Assembly (NCBI GenBank): GCA_964505215.1
Contig: CAZDGU010000002.1
Span: 290,204 to 354,203 of the forward strand
Length of the DNA stretch: 64,000 nt
Direction of reading: 5' to 3'
From: Gracilimonas sp964505215
Lineage (GTDB): Bacteria; Bacteroidota; Rhodothermia; Balneolales; Balneolaceae
The notes beneath the pieces were generated by a model, which did no database searches, was not told the origin of the DNA, and saw only the letters and a list, made by a program, of their open reading frames with translations. Each line of letters begins with the position of its first letter. Within the stretch, counting starts at the first letter, position 1. This document shows positions 17,230 through 27,113 of this stretch, piece by piece. Both the position numbers and the translations under genes were made by a program.

Positions 17230-18930
17230 ATGCCCTTTGAAACGTTAGATTACGTAGTTGTAGCCGGTTACCTTTTGCTCATGATAATAGTTGCGTGGGC
17301 AGCTAAAGTAAAAGGGCAGGATTCGCTGGATGACTTTTTTGCCGGCGGAAAAAACCTACCCTGGTGGCTGGTTGGCGTTTCTATGGTAGCCACTACTTTT
17401 GCCGCCGACACACCGCTGGCCATTACCGGAATTGTGGCCCGGCAGGGAATTGCAGGCAACTGGTTCTGGTGGAACTGGATGATTTCGGGCATTGTAACCG
17501 TTTTTATTTACGCCAAACTTTGGAAACGGGCTGATGTGCTAACCGATGTGGAATTTATAGAACTGCGTTACGGAGGCAAACCCGCCAGCTTTTTACGAGG
17601 CTTCCGCGCGCTTTATTTTGCCTTTCCCTTTAACTGTATTGTAATGGGTTGGGTGACCGTGGGAATGGCAAAAATTCTCACCGTGGTAACCGGAGCTGAC
17701 CAATGGGTGGCTATTTTAGTTTTGTATGGGTTGATTGCTATCTACATTGCAATCTCAGGACTTTGGGGCGTTATTGTAACCGATTTTGTGCAGTTTATAT
17801 TAGCCATGGCCGGCGTAATTGCTCTGGCTTACTTTTCGGTAGATCACATTGGCGGATTTGCTGAGTTGAAGTCACAGCTGCTCACCGCAACCGATTTTGA
17901 TGTCTTCAGCTTTAACCCTTTTACCAATCCTAAAATTGCGCTTACAACGGCTCTCATTTGGGTGGGAATGAACTGGTGGGCGGCCTGGTATCCCGGGGCA
18001 GAACCGGGCGGTGGCGGATATATTGCACAGCGCATGTTTTCGGCCAAGGATGAGAAAAATGCCGTTGGCGGCACGCTGCTTTTTAATATTCTGATGTATG
18101 CCGTACGTCCGTGGCCATGGATTTTAGTAGCGCTGGTTGCCATGGTGGTATTTCCCGGACTGGAAGATCCCGAAACCGGATATCCGCTTATGATGATGGA
18201 AGTGCTGCCCGTGGGCTGGATGGGTCTGCTGATGGTCGCCTTTCTCTCCGCTTTTGTTTCCACTATTTCTACACAGTTGAATTGGGGAACCTCGTATGTA
18301 GTTAATGACTTTTATAAGCGCTTCATCAAAACGCCGAAAGAATTTGAAACCAAAAATAAGGCGCAAAATCATTACGTATTCATCTCCCGAATTGCCACTT
18401 TATTGATGGCCGCTTTAGGCGTGGGCGTTTCTTACTTTTTCGATTCCGTTTCGGGCGGATGGGAATTTATTCTTTCGCTGAGCGCCGGTATTGGCGGCGT
18501 ATTATTACTGCGCTGGTTTTGGTGGCGCATAAATGCATGGAGTGAAATTACCGCCATGATTGCCGCTATGATCGGTGCCGTTTTCTCTAATCAAATGGGC
18601 TTCAATTTTGCTGATGGAATGATTGTTACCACGGCTTTTTCTACCGTTTGCTGGCTTGTTGCTACGTTTGTAACCAAGCCCGAATCTTATGAAACGCTTT
18701 CCACTTTTTATGCTAAAGTTACACCCATGGGAAATTGGACTCGCTTTGCTGAAGGTAAAACTTCCCCCGACCGCCTGCTTCCCTCCCTTATAAATATTGC
18801 AATGTCGCTGCTGGCCATTTTCTTTTTCCTATACGGATTAGGCCAAATCTTCTTCTTTAATATGGGAACCGGCATCGGGTTTTTAACGGCAGGGTGCGTG
18901 TTCGTTTATGCCATTGTTAAAAAAATATAA
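17230..18930 (+). CDS. Sodium:solute symporter family protein
   Basis: A 566-residue inner-membrane transporter of the SSS family with about 13-14 hydrophobic helices. The first helices carry the family signature LDYVVVAGYLLLMI and DDFFAGGKNLPWWLVG, followed by the sodium-site region SMVATTFAADTPLAITG. The WVGMNWWAAWYPGAEPGGGG segment is shared by a Bacteroidota subgroup. The substrate is unknown. It lies 73 bases after the S9 peptidase locus, so it might import peptide or amino-acid products, but that is only suggested by position. Confidence 0.9.
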   Translation: MPFETLDYVVVAGYLLLMIIVAWAAKVKGQDSLDDFFAGGKNLPWWLVGVSMVATTFAADTPLAITGIVARQGIAGNWFWWNWMISGIVTVFIYAKLWKRADVLTDVEFIELRYGGKPASFLRGFRALYFAFPFNCIVMGWVTVGMAKILTVVTGADQWVAILVLYGLIAIYIAISGLWGVIVTDFVQFILAMAGVIALAYFSVDHIGGFAELKSQLLTATDFDVFSFNPFTNPKIALTTALIWVGMNWWAAWYPGAEPGGGGYIAQRMFSAKDEKNAVGGTLLFNILMYAVRPWPWILVALVAMVVFPGLEDPETGYPLMMMEVLPVGWMGLLMVAFLSAFVSTISTQLNWGTSYVVNDFYKRFIKTPKEFETKNKAQNHYVFISRIATLLMAALGVGVSYFFDSVSGGWEFILSLSAGIGGVLLLRWFWWRINAWSEITAMIAAMIGAVFSNQMGFNFADGMIVTTAFSTVCWLVATFVTKPESYETLSTFYAKVTPMGNWTRFAEGKTSPDRLLPSLINIAMSLLAIFFFLYGLGQIFFFNMGTGIGFLTAGCVFVYAIVKKI

Positions 18931-19007
18931 GGTTAGGTTTAAATCATATTAATTATATTGTTTACTTAGGGTTTTATAAAAGGCTTTAGGTAAACTTATT
19001 TTATGAT

Positions 19008-20453
19008 ATGGTAAAGCTCAATACACGCATTTGGCTTGCGGGGGTAATGGTTCTTTGTATGCTCGTTTCTGTAAATGCGCAGCCAAGCAGTGATTCTTTG
19101 TGGTCGTTTTCAAAAATACGTACGGACTTAAACGATGATGGGATTCCCGATTATTTAGAAGAAAGCGTAACTGTAACCGGGATAGTAAATATTGCCAGCG
19201 GCCTGCTGCACGAACGATTTCTTCAAGCTTTTATTCAAAATGACAGTTCCGGAATATCCATTTTTGCCCGTGAAATCAAGCAACCCATTTCAGTAGGGGA
19301 TAGTTTGGTGGTTCATGGTAAAATTCAACAGTACAATGGGTTAACGGAGGTGTCGGTAGAGTCGTACAGTATTCACACTGCAAAAAAATCTTCCGTTAAA
19401 TCTCACCCTCTTTCCCATGTTGTGGTAAATCCGCAAAAATATCTGGGTGCGCTGGTACATGGAACCGCAACGGTTATTGAAAAGGGCAACATCTTTAATG
19501 GTAAGTTTATTCGTCTTACTCAAGAGAATAGCGATGCTAATATTTTAGGGTACGTCTCCAATTTTCATACTTTCAATAATCAATTCAACTTCTCTCTGCT
19601 TCAAGCAGGAGATAAAGTAAACATCAAAGGTATTTTTTCTGAATATAACCCGGAATTTCCGGAGCACAGTGGCTATAGAATACTACTCCGCACCCCTTCG
19701 GACTTAAGCTATCAGATGCTGCCTCGTTTTTACTGGTACATCATTTTAGGAGTTTTTGCAATTGCTGTAATTGTAGTTATCAGCTGGTTAGTGATATTGA
19801 AAAACAGGGTGAATGCTAAAACTCGTGAAATTCAGGTTTCGCTGGAAGAAAAGGAATTGCTGCTTCGGGAAATTCATCATAGAGTCAAAAACAGCCTGAG
19901 TATAGTTTCGGGCCTGCTGGATTTACAGGAAGCCAATACCGACAGTAAAGAAGCCAAAGAAGTGTTGCAAAACAGCCAGTCTCGCATCCAGTCGGTGGGT
20001 TTAATCCATGAAAAGCTCTATAAATTAGCTTCCCTTTCTGATATTGAGCTGGATGTTTACATCAAAGATCTTGTTAAAACCATCCACAAAACTTTTTCGA
20101 GTGAGATGAAAAATGTAGAGCTGGCTTTTGAACTGGATCCTGTTTCGCTGGAAACATCTCGCGCTATTCCCTGTGGACTTTTAATTAATGAGTTAATTGT
20201 AAACGCCTTCAAACACGCTTACCGCGAAGGGGAGAAGGGCACGCTAAAGATTGCTTTAAAAAATCGGGGTGACTCCATTATGCTTCAGGTTTCAGATAAT
20301 GGTCGCGGCCTTCCGGATGAGTTTGATCCAAATAATGAAGACAGCTTAGGCTCTATGCTCATTCACTTGTTTACCGAACAGTTAGATGCTAAAATGGATG
20401 TTGCCAGCAGCCCCGAGGAAGGCACTTCTTTCTGCTTCAGCTTTCCCTTATAA
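19008..20453 (+). CDS. Sensor histidine kinase with HisKA_2 domain and N-terminal OB-fold-like region
   Basis: A 481-residue kinase. A signal/anchor segment (residues 7-24) is followed by an exported region of about 210 residues. That region opens with the calcium-loop-like DLNDDGIPDYL (40-50) and continues with VTVTGIV, QNDSSGISIFA and GDSLVVHGKIQQYNG, the look of OB-fold domains. A membrane helix lies at about 241-263. The HisKA_2 domain has EIHHRVKNSLSIVSGLLDLQ (phospho-His 290 or 291), and the ATPase domain has NELIVNAFKHAY and DNGRGLPD. No response regulator is adjacent. The input signal is unknown. Confidence 0.88.
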   Translation: MVKLNTRIWLAGVMVLCMLVSVNAQPSSDSLWSFSKIRTDLNDDGIPDYLEESVTVTGIVNIASGLLHERFLQAFIQNDSSGISIFAREIKQPISVGDSLVVHGKIQQYNGLTEVSVESYSIHTAKKSSVKSHPLSHVVVNPQKYLGALVHGTATVIEKGNIFNGKFIRLTQENSDANILGYVSNFHTFNNQFNFSLLQAGDKVNIKGIFSEYNPEFPEHSGYRILLRTPSDLSYQMLPRFYWYIILGVFAIAVIVVISWLVILKNRVNAKTREIQVSLEEKELLLREIHHRVKNSLSIVSGLLDLQEANTDSKEAKEVLQNSQSRIQSVGLIHEKLYKLASLSDIELDVYIKDLVKTIHKTFSSEMKNVELAFELDPVSLETSRAIPCGLLINELIVNAFKHAYREGEKGTLKIALKNRGDSIMLQVSDNGRGLPDEFDPNNEDSLGSMLIHLFTEQLDAKMDVASSPEEGTSFCFSFPL

Positions 20454-20639
20454 AATGAGGTTTGCCTCAGGTTTCCCAGCTAAAATCAAATATCGAGAGA
20501 GCCATTGATTTCCGTTATTTCCACCGCTTTCCCCGCCAGATAATTTGGGTTTAATACAGGCTCTAAAACAATAAACTTTTCTTTTAAGAGAAATTTCACT
20601 ACACTTTTCGCATTAGTTTTAATAATTAAAACAAATGCC

Positions 20640-20978
20640 ATGAAGCTATTATCTCGCACAGAAGAGCTGATTTTGCTCTCGGTGTGGAAGTTACAGGAAA
20701 AAGCATACGGGCTGGAAATTCGCCAGCATCTTTCCGAACTGACCGGTCAGGATTTATCGGTGGGCGCGGTGTACGTTCCGCTTAAACGGCTCAAAAAAAG
20801 AGGGTATTTAACTTCTTGGGACAGCGAGCCGACGGATGAGCGGGGAGGGCGATCAAAACGATTTTTTAAGCTGACTGAGCAGGGTGTATTTGCCCTTCAA
20901 CAAGTAAAAACAATACAGGAAAATGCCTGGGCAGACTTACCTGATATTGGGCTGAACCGAATTCCGACAAGCACCTAA
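20640..20978 (+). CDS. PadR-family transcriptional regulator
   Basis: A 112-residue PadR winged-helix protein. The pattern TEELILLSVWKLQEKAYGLEIRQ, then SVGAVYVPLKRLKKRGYL and a wing with GGRSKRFFKLTEQG, matches the family. PadR proteins usually repress an adjacent efflux or permease gene and are released by a ligand. The orphan permease gene begins 12 bases after this stop, so the two are almost certainly one transcript and a regulatory pair. Confidence 0.92.
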   Translation: MKLLSRTEELILLSVWKLQEKAYGLEIRQHLSELTGQDLSVGAVYVPLKRLKKRGYLTSWDSEPTDERGGRSKRFFKLTEQGVFALQQVKTIQENAWADLPDIGLNRIPTST

Positions 20979-20990
20979 GCCGTAACGCGT

Positions 20991-23594
20991 ATGTCGCTTC
21001 GTACTCATATCACCTCCTTTTTAGACAAACTGCTTCCGCCGGATTTACATCATTTAATTGGCGATTTGGAAGAGGAATTTCACCTCACAAAAAAAGAATC
21101 CGGTTTGGCAAAAGCACGCATCAAGTTTTGGGGACAGATACTCCGCTCCATGCCTTGGTTCATTCTTCAATCCTTAACCTGGAATAGCACCATGTTTTTA
21201 AATTATCTGAAAGTAAGCTGGCGAAATATGAAACGTCATTTAGGCTTTTCGCTCATCAACGTGCTGGGGATGGCGGCAAGTTTAGCTGTTTGCCTGCTCA
21301 TGATTTTATTTATCATCGACCAAAAAAGCTATGATCGGTTTCACCCCAATAAAGAACGATTAGTGCGCATTACTTCCGAAATTGGGACTCCCGTCAGCTC
21401 TTACGCCACCTCTCCGCTTTCGCTGGCACAGCTGCTGGCTGCTCAATATCCGGAAGTAGAAAAAGCAGTGCCCATCAGCCGTCAGCTGGGAGGCAGCTTT
21501 GCCACCGCCGGCCCGGATGTAAGCTTAAACGGAATGTACAGCACGCCCGATTTTCTTTCCGTTTTTGGATATAAACTGCTTCAGGGAGATCCCGCCACGG
21601 CTTTGCAAGAACCTGGCAGCGTTGTGCTCACCCCGGAAACTGCCAAAAAACTATTTGGCCACGAACCCGCTTTGGGCAAAACGTTACAAAAAGTAAATGG
21701 CCCGGAATTTACCGTAACCGGCATTATTGATGACTCGCCCAAGTCGCACATAAGCTTTGATATGGTCGGCTCCTTTTCTACCATAAAAGCAAATACTGAA
21801 CTGTCTGAGTTTTTGGATGCATGGACCAGCAATCTCTGGAATTCATTTACTTATATTCTGCTTAAAGAGGGAACGGATACAGATCAATTTCAGCAAAAAA
21901 TACAGGAGCAAATTGGGCTGGCTTACTCCGAAGACGGTGCTTCTCGCATCAAGCAGTTTTTGATTCAACCCATCACCAAAATTAATCTGGGAGAAACTAA
22001 ATACAACGAAAATGGCGAAGTAATGCCCGGCATCGTGCTTTGGTTTTTATTGGGATTTACGGCCATCATTACGCTAATTGCCTGCTTTAATTACATAAGC
22101 CTTACTGTTTCGCGAGCCTTAAACCGAGGCAAAGAAGTGGGTGTGCGTAAAGTACACGGGGCTTTCCGCTCCAGCGTCATCAAACAATTTATTGTTGAAG
22201 CCGTGATGATTGCTTTGTTTGCGCTGCTGTTTGCCTATTTCTTGGTTCAATGGCTTATTCCTGAATTCAACGGCTTGTTTTTCATGAGCTTTATGGAGAC
22301 CAAGATTGATGCCTCCATGCTTTTGGAGCCGTACGTTCTGGGTGTGTTCATCGCTTTCACAGTTTTACTGGGGGTGATTGCCGGCTTTTATCCCGCATTG
22401 TATTTATCAGCCTTCAATCCTGCCGAAGTGCTGAAAGGAGTAACACAAGGCCGCCGTATTTCGAGCCAGATGCTGAAAAAAATAATTACGGTTGGTCAGT
22501 TTAGTTTTTCCATCATCTTCATCAGCACTTCGTTGTTAATGTACCTTCAGTTTCAGCATTTGGTGCAAACCGATTATGGCTTCAACCAAGATTCTGTAAT
22601 TAACATTAAGCTCCGCAATGTAAACTATCAAACTTTACGCGACAAGCTGATGCAAGATCCCAACGTGCAATCGGTTGCTTCTGCCAACTTAGTACCTGCC
22701 ACGGGCGCTATGTACACCGCAGAAATTGCGCTGCCCGGAAAGGAGGATGCCGAAATTGAAGCTCAATCCCTCCGGGTAGATGAACACTACCTGGAAGCCA
22801 TGGAGTTAAACCTGATTGCCGGACGTAATTTTAACTCCGAACGGCGAACTGATTCAACTTCTGCTGTAATCGTGACTACAGATGTAATTTCACAACTTGG
22901 TTTTGAAAATCCACAAGCGGCCCTTGGAGCCTACATTGATGTTAAACATGAAAAAGGAGAAGAGCAGATTGTGGGTGTTGTACAAAACTTCATTTCAGTA
23001 GATCCGGTCCAGTCTGACATTCCCACCGTACTTTTTTATATGCCAGACAATGCTTCCTTTGCCGTGGTAAAAACCAAGCCGGGCGCAAGCATGGCTTTTG
23101 TGGGCGGGCTGCCGAATATTTGGAAAAGCCTGGATAGCCCGTATTCACTTTCTTATACCTTTCTGGATGAGCAGCTCAGAGAAAGCCCAAGCGTCATCAG
23201 CTTTATAGATGTGGTGAAGGTTTTAGGCTTGGTGGCCGCATTTTCCATTTTCATCTCGTGCTTAGGCTTGCTGGGATTAGCCATGTACTCCGCTGAAAAC
23301 CGCATTAAAGAAATTGGCATTCGAAAAGTACTGGGGGCTTCAGTAAATCAGCTGGTGCTAACGCTTTCCAAAGAATATTTATGGATGATTTTGATAGCCA
23401 TTGCCATTAGCACGCCGCTAACCTGGCTGCTTAATTCCCTTTGGCTCAATCTTATTTCAAACAAAGCCAGCTTCGGGTTTATGATTTACGCTTCAGGAGC
23501 AGTTATTGCTGCCTTGCTGGCCATGTTCACAATCAGCACACAAACTTTTAAAGCCGCTAAAACCAATCCGGTCAGTAATTTACGCTCGGAGTAA
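20991..23594 (+). CDS. FtsX/MacB-type permease with N-terminal prefix domain (orphan ABC permease)
   Basis: An 867-residue membrane protein. Residues 1-75 or so form a soluble, acidic prefix (LPPDLHHLIGDLEEEF) known from PadR-linked permeases. A first MacB-like periplasmic domain and FtsX core follow (SLAVCLLMILFII, then LGFTAIITLIACFNYISLTVSRALNRGKEVGVRKVHGA). A second copy ends with AAFSIFISCLGLLGLAMY and KEIGIRKVLGAS. The doubled layout is that of duplicated permeases without their own ATPase gene, and none is visible nearby. The substrate could be a lipopeptide, peptide or drug; that is inference. Confidence 0.9.
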   Translation: MSLRTHITSFLDKLLPPDLHHLIGDLEEEFHLTKKESGLAKARIKFWGQILRSMPWFILQSLTWNSTMFLNYLKVSWRNMKRHLGFSLINVLGMAASLAVCLLMILFIIDQKSYDRFHPNKERLVRITSEIGTPVSSYATSPLSLAQLLAAQYPEVEKAVPISRQLGGSFATAGPDVSLNGMYSTPDFLSVFGYKLLQGDPATALQEPGSVVLTPETAKKLFGHEPALGKTLQKVNGPEFTVTGIIDDSPKSHISFDMVGSFSTIKANTELSEFLDAWTSNLWNSFTYILLKEGTDTDQFQQKIQEQIGLAYSEDGASRIKQFLIQPITKINLGETKYNENGEVMPGIVLWFLLGFTAIITLIACFNYISLTVSRALNRGKEVGVRKVHGAFRSSVIKQFIVEAVMIALFALLFAYFLVQWLIPEFNGLFFMSFMETKIDASMLLEPYVLGVFIAFTVLLGVIAGFYPALYLSAFNPAEVLKGVTQGRRISSQMLKKIITVGQFSFSIIFISTSLLMYLQFQHLVQTDYGFNQDSVINIKLRNVNYQTLRDKLMQDPNVQSVASANLVPATGAMYTAEIALPGKEDAEIEAQSLRVDEHYLEAMELNLIAGRNFNSERRTDSTSAVIVTTDVISQLGFENPQAALGAYIDVKHEKGEEQIVGVVQNFISVDPVQSDIPTVLFYMPDNASFAVVKTKPGASMAFVGGLPNIWKSLDSPYSLSYTFLDEQLRESPSVISFIDVVKVLGLVAAFSIFISCLGLLGLAMYSAENRIKEIGIRKVLGASVNQLVLTLSKEYLWMILIAIAISTPLTWLLNSLWLNLISNKASFGFMIYASGAVIAALLAMFTISTQTFKAAKTNPVSNLRSE

Positions 23595-23651
23595 TCAGGG
23601 TAAAAGGTACATTACTCATTCAAAAACGGGATGAACCGAGGGAAATGATCC

Positions 23652-24509
23652 CTAATTGTTTTGATACATCTCAGCAATATTCAGCAGCTTGCGAAGGTCG
23701 GCTACCCTTTCCGGCTCTTCCAGGCGTTCATAGCTGTGAATGAGATTTCGAATGCAGCGTAGCAGAATATCAATATTGGTAGCAATTTGAAAATGTTCGG
23801 GGCGCGGCTTAATGCTGTTCTTTTTCAAGAAAAAATAACACTGATCGTAACTTACAACCGCTCCGTTATCGTAGGGATCTATCAGCAGCTCTTCTTTATC
23901 TCCCACAAAATTCAGCATAAAGTGGATGGGCATATTTATCCCGAAAAAGGGCATTTCCAGCCGGCGGGCAACAAACATTACCACCAGACTTAGAGAAATA
24001 GGAAGGCCCTTACGACGGGTAATTACCTGATCTAAAAAACAGTTTTCGGGAGAATGATAACTGCTGGTGTCTCCTCTGAAGTGTAAATCCTCAAATATAA
24101 ATTTGAGCAACTCCTTCATTTTTCGCTTTTCATCCAGCTTGTATCGTATTTTCGGCTCTACCATTTGTGCAAAGCGATCTAACTTTTGCTGATATTCGGC
24201 AATACGTAACGTTGGATTTCCAAAGCGAGCGAGCGTTAAAACCGCCACCTCCAGCGTTTTTCGCGTTTTCACTCCGTTTTCAAGCAGCTGAATAAAGTCA
24301 GATTCCAAATCGCCGAAGGTGAGCTTATGGATAACTTCCTTCACCCGTGTTTTTACAGCGGCTTCACTAACTTCAGCTTTATACTCATCTAATAAAGGAA
24401 TAGCCTGATTGCCCAGTTCATGTAATCGATTCTCCACGCTCTCTTGCACAAATGGATCCGGGTCGTCCATTAAAAAAAGAAGAGATTCTATCTCGGTCTT
24501 TGATGTCAT
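23652..24509 (-). CDS. SirB1-like transglutaminase-fold protein with HEAT-like N-terminus
   Basis: A 285-residue protein of the SirB1/transglutaminase-like superfamily. The N-terminal half is helical with HEAT-like features (DDPDPFVQESVENRLHELG). The second half carries the conserved core CFLDQVITRRKGLPISLSLV, then FFGINMPIHFMLNFV and LLIDPYDNGAVVS. In this family the Cys/His/Asp set is degenerate, and the function is not established. It is convergent with the permease gene and divergent from arginine deiminase. Confidence 0.85.
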   Translation of the reverse strand: MTSKTEIESLLFLMDDPDPFVQESVENRLHELGNQAIPLLDEYKAEVSEAAVKTRVKEVIHKLTFGDLESDFIQLLENGVKTRKTLEVAVLTLARFGNPTLRIAEYQQKLDRFAQMVEPKIRYKLDEKRKMKELLKFIFEDLHFRGDTSSYHSPENCFLDQVITRRKGLPISLSLVVMFVARRLEMPFFGINMPIHFMLNFVGDKEELLIDPYDNGAVVSYDQCYFFLKKNSIKPRPEHFQIATNIDILLRCIRNLIHSYERLEEPERVADLRKLLNIAEMYQNN

Positions 24510-24634
24510 AATTTCACTTTTTGAATTGACGGCTTAAGATATTGATTCATTTGGCCAATTACTGCTTATAAATACGGTTGGTAAATGTTATATTCCCTGC
24601 CTTCAACGTGTATTCAAATCATTTTTATAATACT

Positions 24635-25870
24635 ATGGATATTCAAATTTCTTCCGAAACCGGCCATCTTCAGGCGGTTATTGTTCATACGCCCGGCCAC
24701 GAGGTTTCACTGGTAAATCCTGAACTGAAGGACGAGCTGCTTTTTGATGATATTATTTTTGAGGAAGATGCCAGAAATGAGCATCTCAATATGCTGAAAA
24801 TATTTAAAACAGCGATGGCGCCGGGCGGTAAAGTAATTGAAATTATTGACCTGCTGCTCGAGGTTTTTGAAAAAGAAGAAGCACGAGCCTACTTTATAGA
24901 ACAGCTGATTAAAGAATTTCCGGAAGAGAATTTGCACGTTATTGAGTCTGAAATTCATAAACTTCCCCCCGAAGAACTGCTGGTTTTTATAACTCAAGGC
25001 CGTTTGAAAGCAAGTAATGGGTTTTCATTACATCCTTCACCAAACCTGCTGTTTACCCGCGACTTAGCCGCCGTTGTCGGGAAAAGCATTTTACTGTCGC
25101 GCGCAGCTAAAAAAGCTCGCCTTCGCGAGTCGCTGATGATGGAAACGTTGGTGCAATTTCACCCCTTGTTTGCAACCATAAAAGAAAATGCGATACGTAT
25201 TTCGGGCCATCAAAGTATTGAAGGCGGAGACGTACTGGTGGTTTCTGAAAAACTGGTGCTTATTGGTATGAGTCAGCGCACTTCCTTCAGCGGAATTATG
25301 CAAGCCGCCGAAGGATTGCTTGAAAGCGGTGTTGAAACCGTGTTGGCCGTTGACATTCCCAAACAGCGTTCTTCTATGCATTTAGACACTATTTTTACTT
25401 TTGCAGATGAAGGTGAATGTATTGCTTTCCCTCCCGCTATTATGGAGCAGGAAGATAACGTGGTGGCCCTTTTTAAGGAAGGAGGCACCATCAGAGCGGC
25501 TTCTCAAAAGTCATTGCATGCTGCTTTAGAAGAGTGGTCGGGGCAGTCTTTTAATTTTATCAAATGCGGCGGAGAAGACCGAACCAATCAGTTCCGCGAG
25601 CAGTGGACCGATGGCGCCAACGTTTTTGCCCTTGCACCGGGCGTAATTGTAGGATACGAACGCAACACCAACACCTTTAACACCTTGGTTGACAATGGCT
25701 ACAGCCTGATGAATCAGTTTGAGTTTGTGGAAGAATACAGCAAAACCGGCTTCACACCTGCTGACGGCAACAAAATAGCTATCACCTTTCAAGGCCATGA
25801 GTTATGCCGGGGAAGAGGAGGCGCGCGATGCATGACGCTGCCCATTTTAAGAAAGCAATTAACGACTTAA
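24635..25870 (+). CDS. arcA: Arginine deiminase
   Basis: Arginine deiminase hydrolyses L-arginine to citrulline and ammonia. From the ATG at 24635 the product is 411 residues and starts at the conserved IQISSETGHLQAVIVHTPG. The guanidinium-modifying-enzyme motifs are all present: FTRD at 140-143, SIEGGDVLV around 194-201, MHLDTIFTF from 248, and the catalytic cysteine in GARCMTLP near the C-terminus. The frame is open to 24578, but those 19 residues are not family-like. No arcB, arcC or antiporter gene is adjacent, so its pathway use is unclear. The M50 protease gene follows after 10 bases. Confidence 0.93.
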   Translation: MDIQISSETGHLQAVIVHTPGHEVSLVNPELKDELLFDDIIFEEDARNEHLNMLKIFKTAMAPGGKVIEIIDLLLEVFEKEEARAYFIEQLIKEFPEENLHVIESEIHKLPPEELLVFITQGRLKASNGFSLHPSPNLLFTRDLAAVVGKSILLSRAAKKARLRESLMMETLVQFHPLFATIKENAIRISGHQSIEGGDVLVVSEKLVLIGMSQRTSFSGIMQAAEGLLESGVETVLAVDIPKQRSSMHLDTIFTFADEGECIAFPPAIMEQEDNVVALFKEGGTIRAASQKSLHAALEEWSGQSFNFIKCGGEDRTNQFREQWTDGANVFALAPGVIVGYERNTNTFNTLVDNGYSLMNQFEFVEEYSKTGFTPADGNKIAITFQGHELCRGRGGARCMTLPILRKQLTT

Positions 25871-25880
25871 AAAAAGACGA

Positions 25881-27098
25881 GTGAGCTCAAACCCCTATTC
25901 AGAAGAAATAACAGCCGACTTTAAAATTCTTTCCCAAACGGAGGAACCAAAAAATAAGCCCGATACCAAAACTATTTTAAAACATACCGGCCTTTTTCTA
26001 CTCACCGTTTTTTTTGTAACCATGACGGGAGCAAATTTCGTTGGTTTTAATCCGGTTTTTTTCCCTTTCCAGTTTCCTGACGCCAGCGATCTTTTGCGCG
26101 GACTGCTGTTCGCCGGGCTGCTTCTTTCATTCCTTACCGTGCACGAATTCGGGCATTATTTTGCTGCCGTTTATCACAACATTAAAGTGAGTTTGCCCTA
26201 CTACATTCCGCTGCCGGTTGGCATTGGAACGCTGGGTGCCGTCATCCGCATTAAAGAACGCATTCGCAAAATGCATCAGCTTTTTGATGTGGGCGTGGCC
26301 GGTCCTATTGCCGGTTTTGTGGTAGCTCTCACCGTTTTACTGATCGGTTTTGCCACCTTGCCGGAGCCGGATTATGTGCAGAATTTTGCCGGTCACGAAG
26401 ATCTTAAGGCTCATGTAGCAGAATACGGAACCTACCCAACGGTACCTCCCGAAGCAGCTGAGGGCGAAGCCATAGTGACGGTAGGAAACACGATTCTTTA
26501 TTCCGCCTTAGCCTCCATGTTCGACAACGTGCCACCCATGTGGGAAATGTACCATTATCCATTTCTGTTTGCGGGCTGGCTTGGCTTATTTTTCACTGCT
26601 TTGAATCTCATGCCCGTAGGTCAGCTCGATGGCGGCCATATCCTCTACTCACTTATTGGGTATAAAAAACACAAGGTAGTAGCCCGCTTGTTTTTCACAG
26701 TGGTAACGGCATTGGCAGGCGGAGAATCTATTCCCTTTTTTAACGCTATAATTGCAGACTATATCAGTATTCCTTTTGCCGGCTGGTTTGTCTGGGGCAT
26801 TTTATTATTCATGCTCATGAACCGGGCTTTCCGCTCCGATCAAAAGTGGATTTATGCACTTTTGCCCATTTCCATAATTGGCTCATTTGTATATCAGATG
26901 TTGGCAGGCGGGGTTGAGCCGGGACAATCTTCCCTTATATGGTTGATATGGAGTTTTTTCATCGCATTTATGGTTGGTGTAGAGCATCCGCCGGTAGATT
27001 TTGAAGATAAATTATCTCCCGGTCGCCGCGTGATAGGCTGGTTAAGTATGCTTATCTTTGTGCTCTGTATCAGTATTAATCCAATTTACATGAATTAG
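25881..27098 (+). CDS. Site-2-protease-like membrane metalloprotease (M50 family)
   Basis: An intramembrane zinc protease of 405 residues with a GTG start 10 bases after arcA. The zinc motif HEFGH lies at 88-92 inside a hydrophobic helix, and the second motif LDGGH at 249-253 supplies the third ligand. Between them a soluble insert of about 60 residues (roughly 162-220) probably faces the extracytoplasmic side. Several more hydrophobic helices follow. Such proteases typically cleave membrane-bound regulators. The substrate is unknown; the neighbouring lipoprotein gene is only a positional hint. Confidence 0.88.
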   Translation: MSSNPYSEEITADFKILSQTEEPKNKPDTKTILKHTGLFLLTVFFVTMTGANFVGFNPVFFPFQFPDASDLLRGLLFAGLLLSFLTVHEFGHYFAAVYHNIKVSLPYYIPLPVGIGTLGAVIRIKERIRKMHQLFDVGVAGPIAGFVVALTVLLIGFATLPEPDYVQNFAGHEDLKAHVAEYGTYPTVPPEAAEGEAIVTVGNTILYSALASMFDNVPPMWEMYHYPFLFAGWLGLFFTALNLMPVGQLDGGHILYSLIGYKKHKVVARLFFTVVTALAGGESIPFFNAIIADYISIPFAGWFVWGILLFMLMNRAFRSDQKWIYALLPISIIGSFVYQMLAGGVEPGQSSLIWLIWSFFIAFMVGVEHPPVDFEDKLSPGRRVIGWLSMLIFVLCISINPIYMN

Positions 27099-27113
27099 AA
27101 TTTAGTTTTTATT

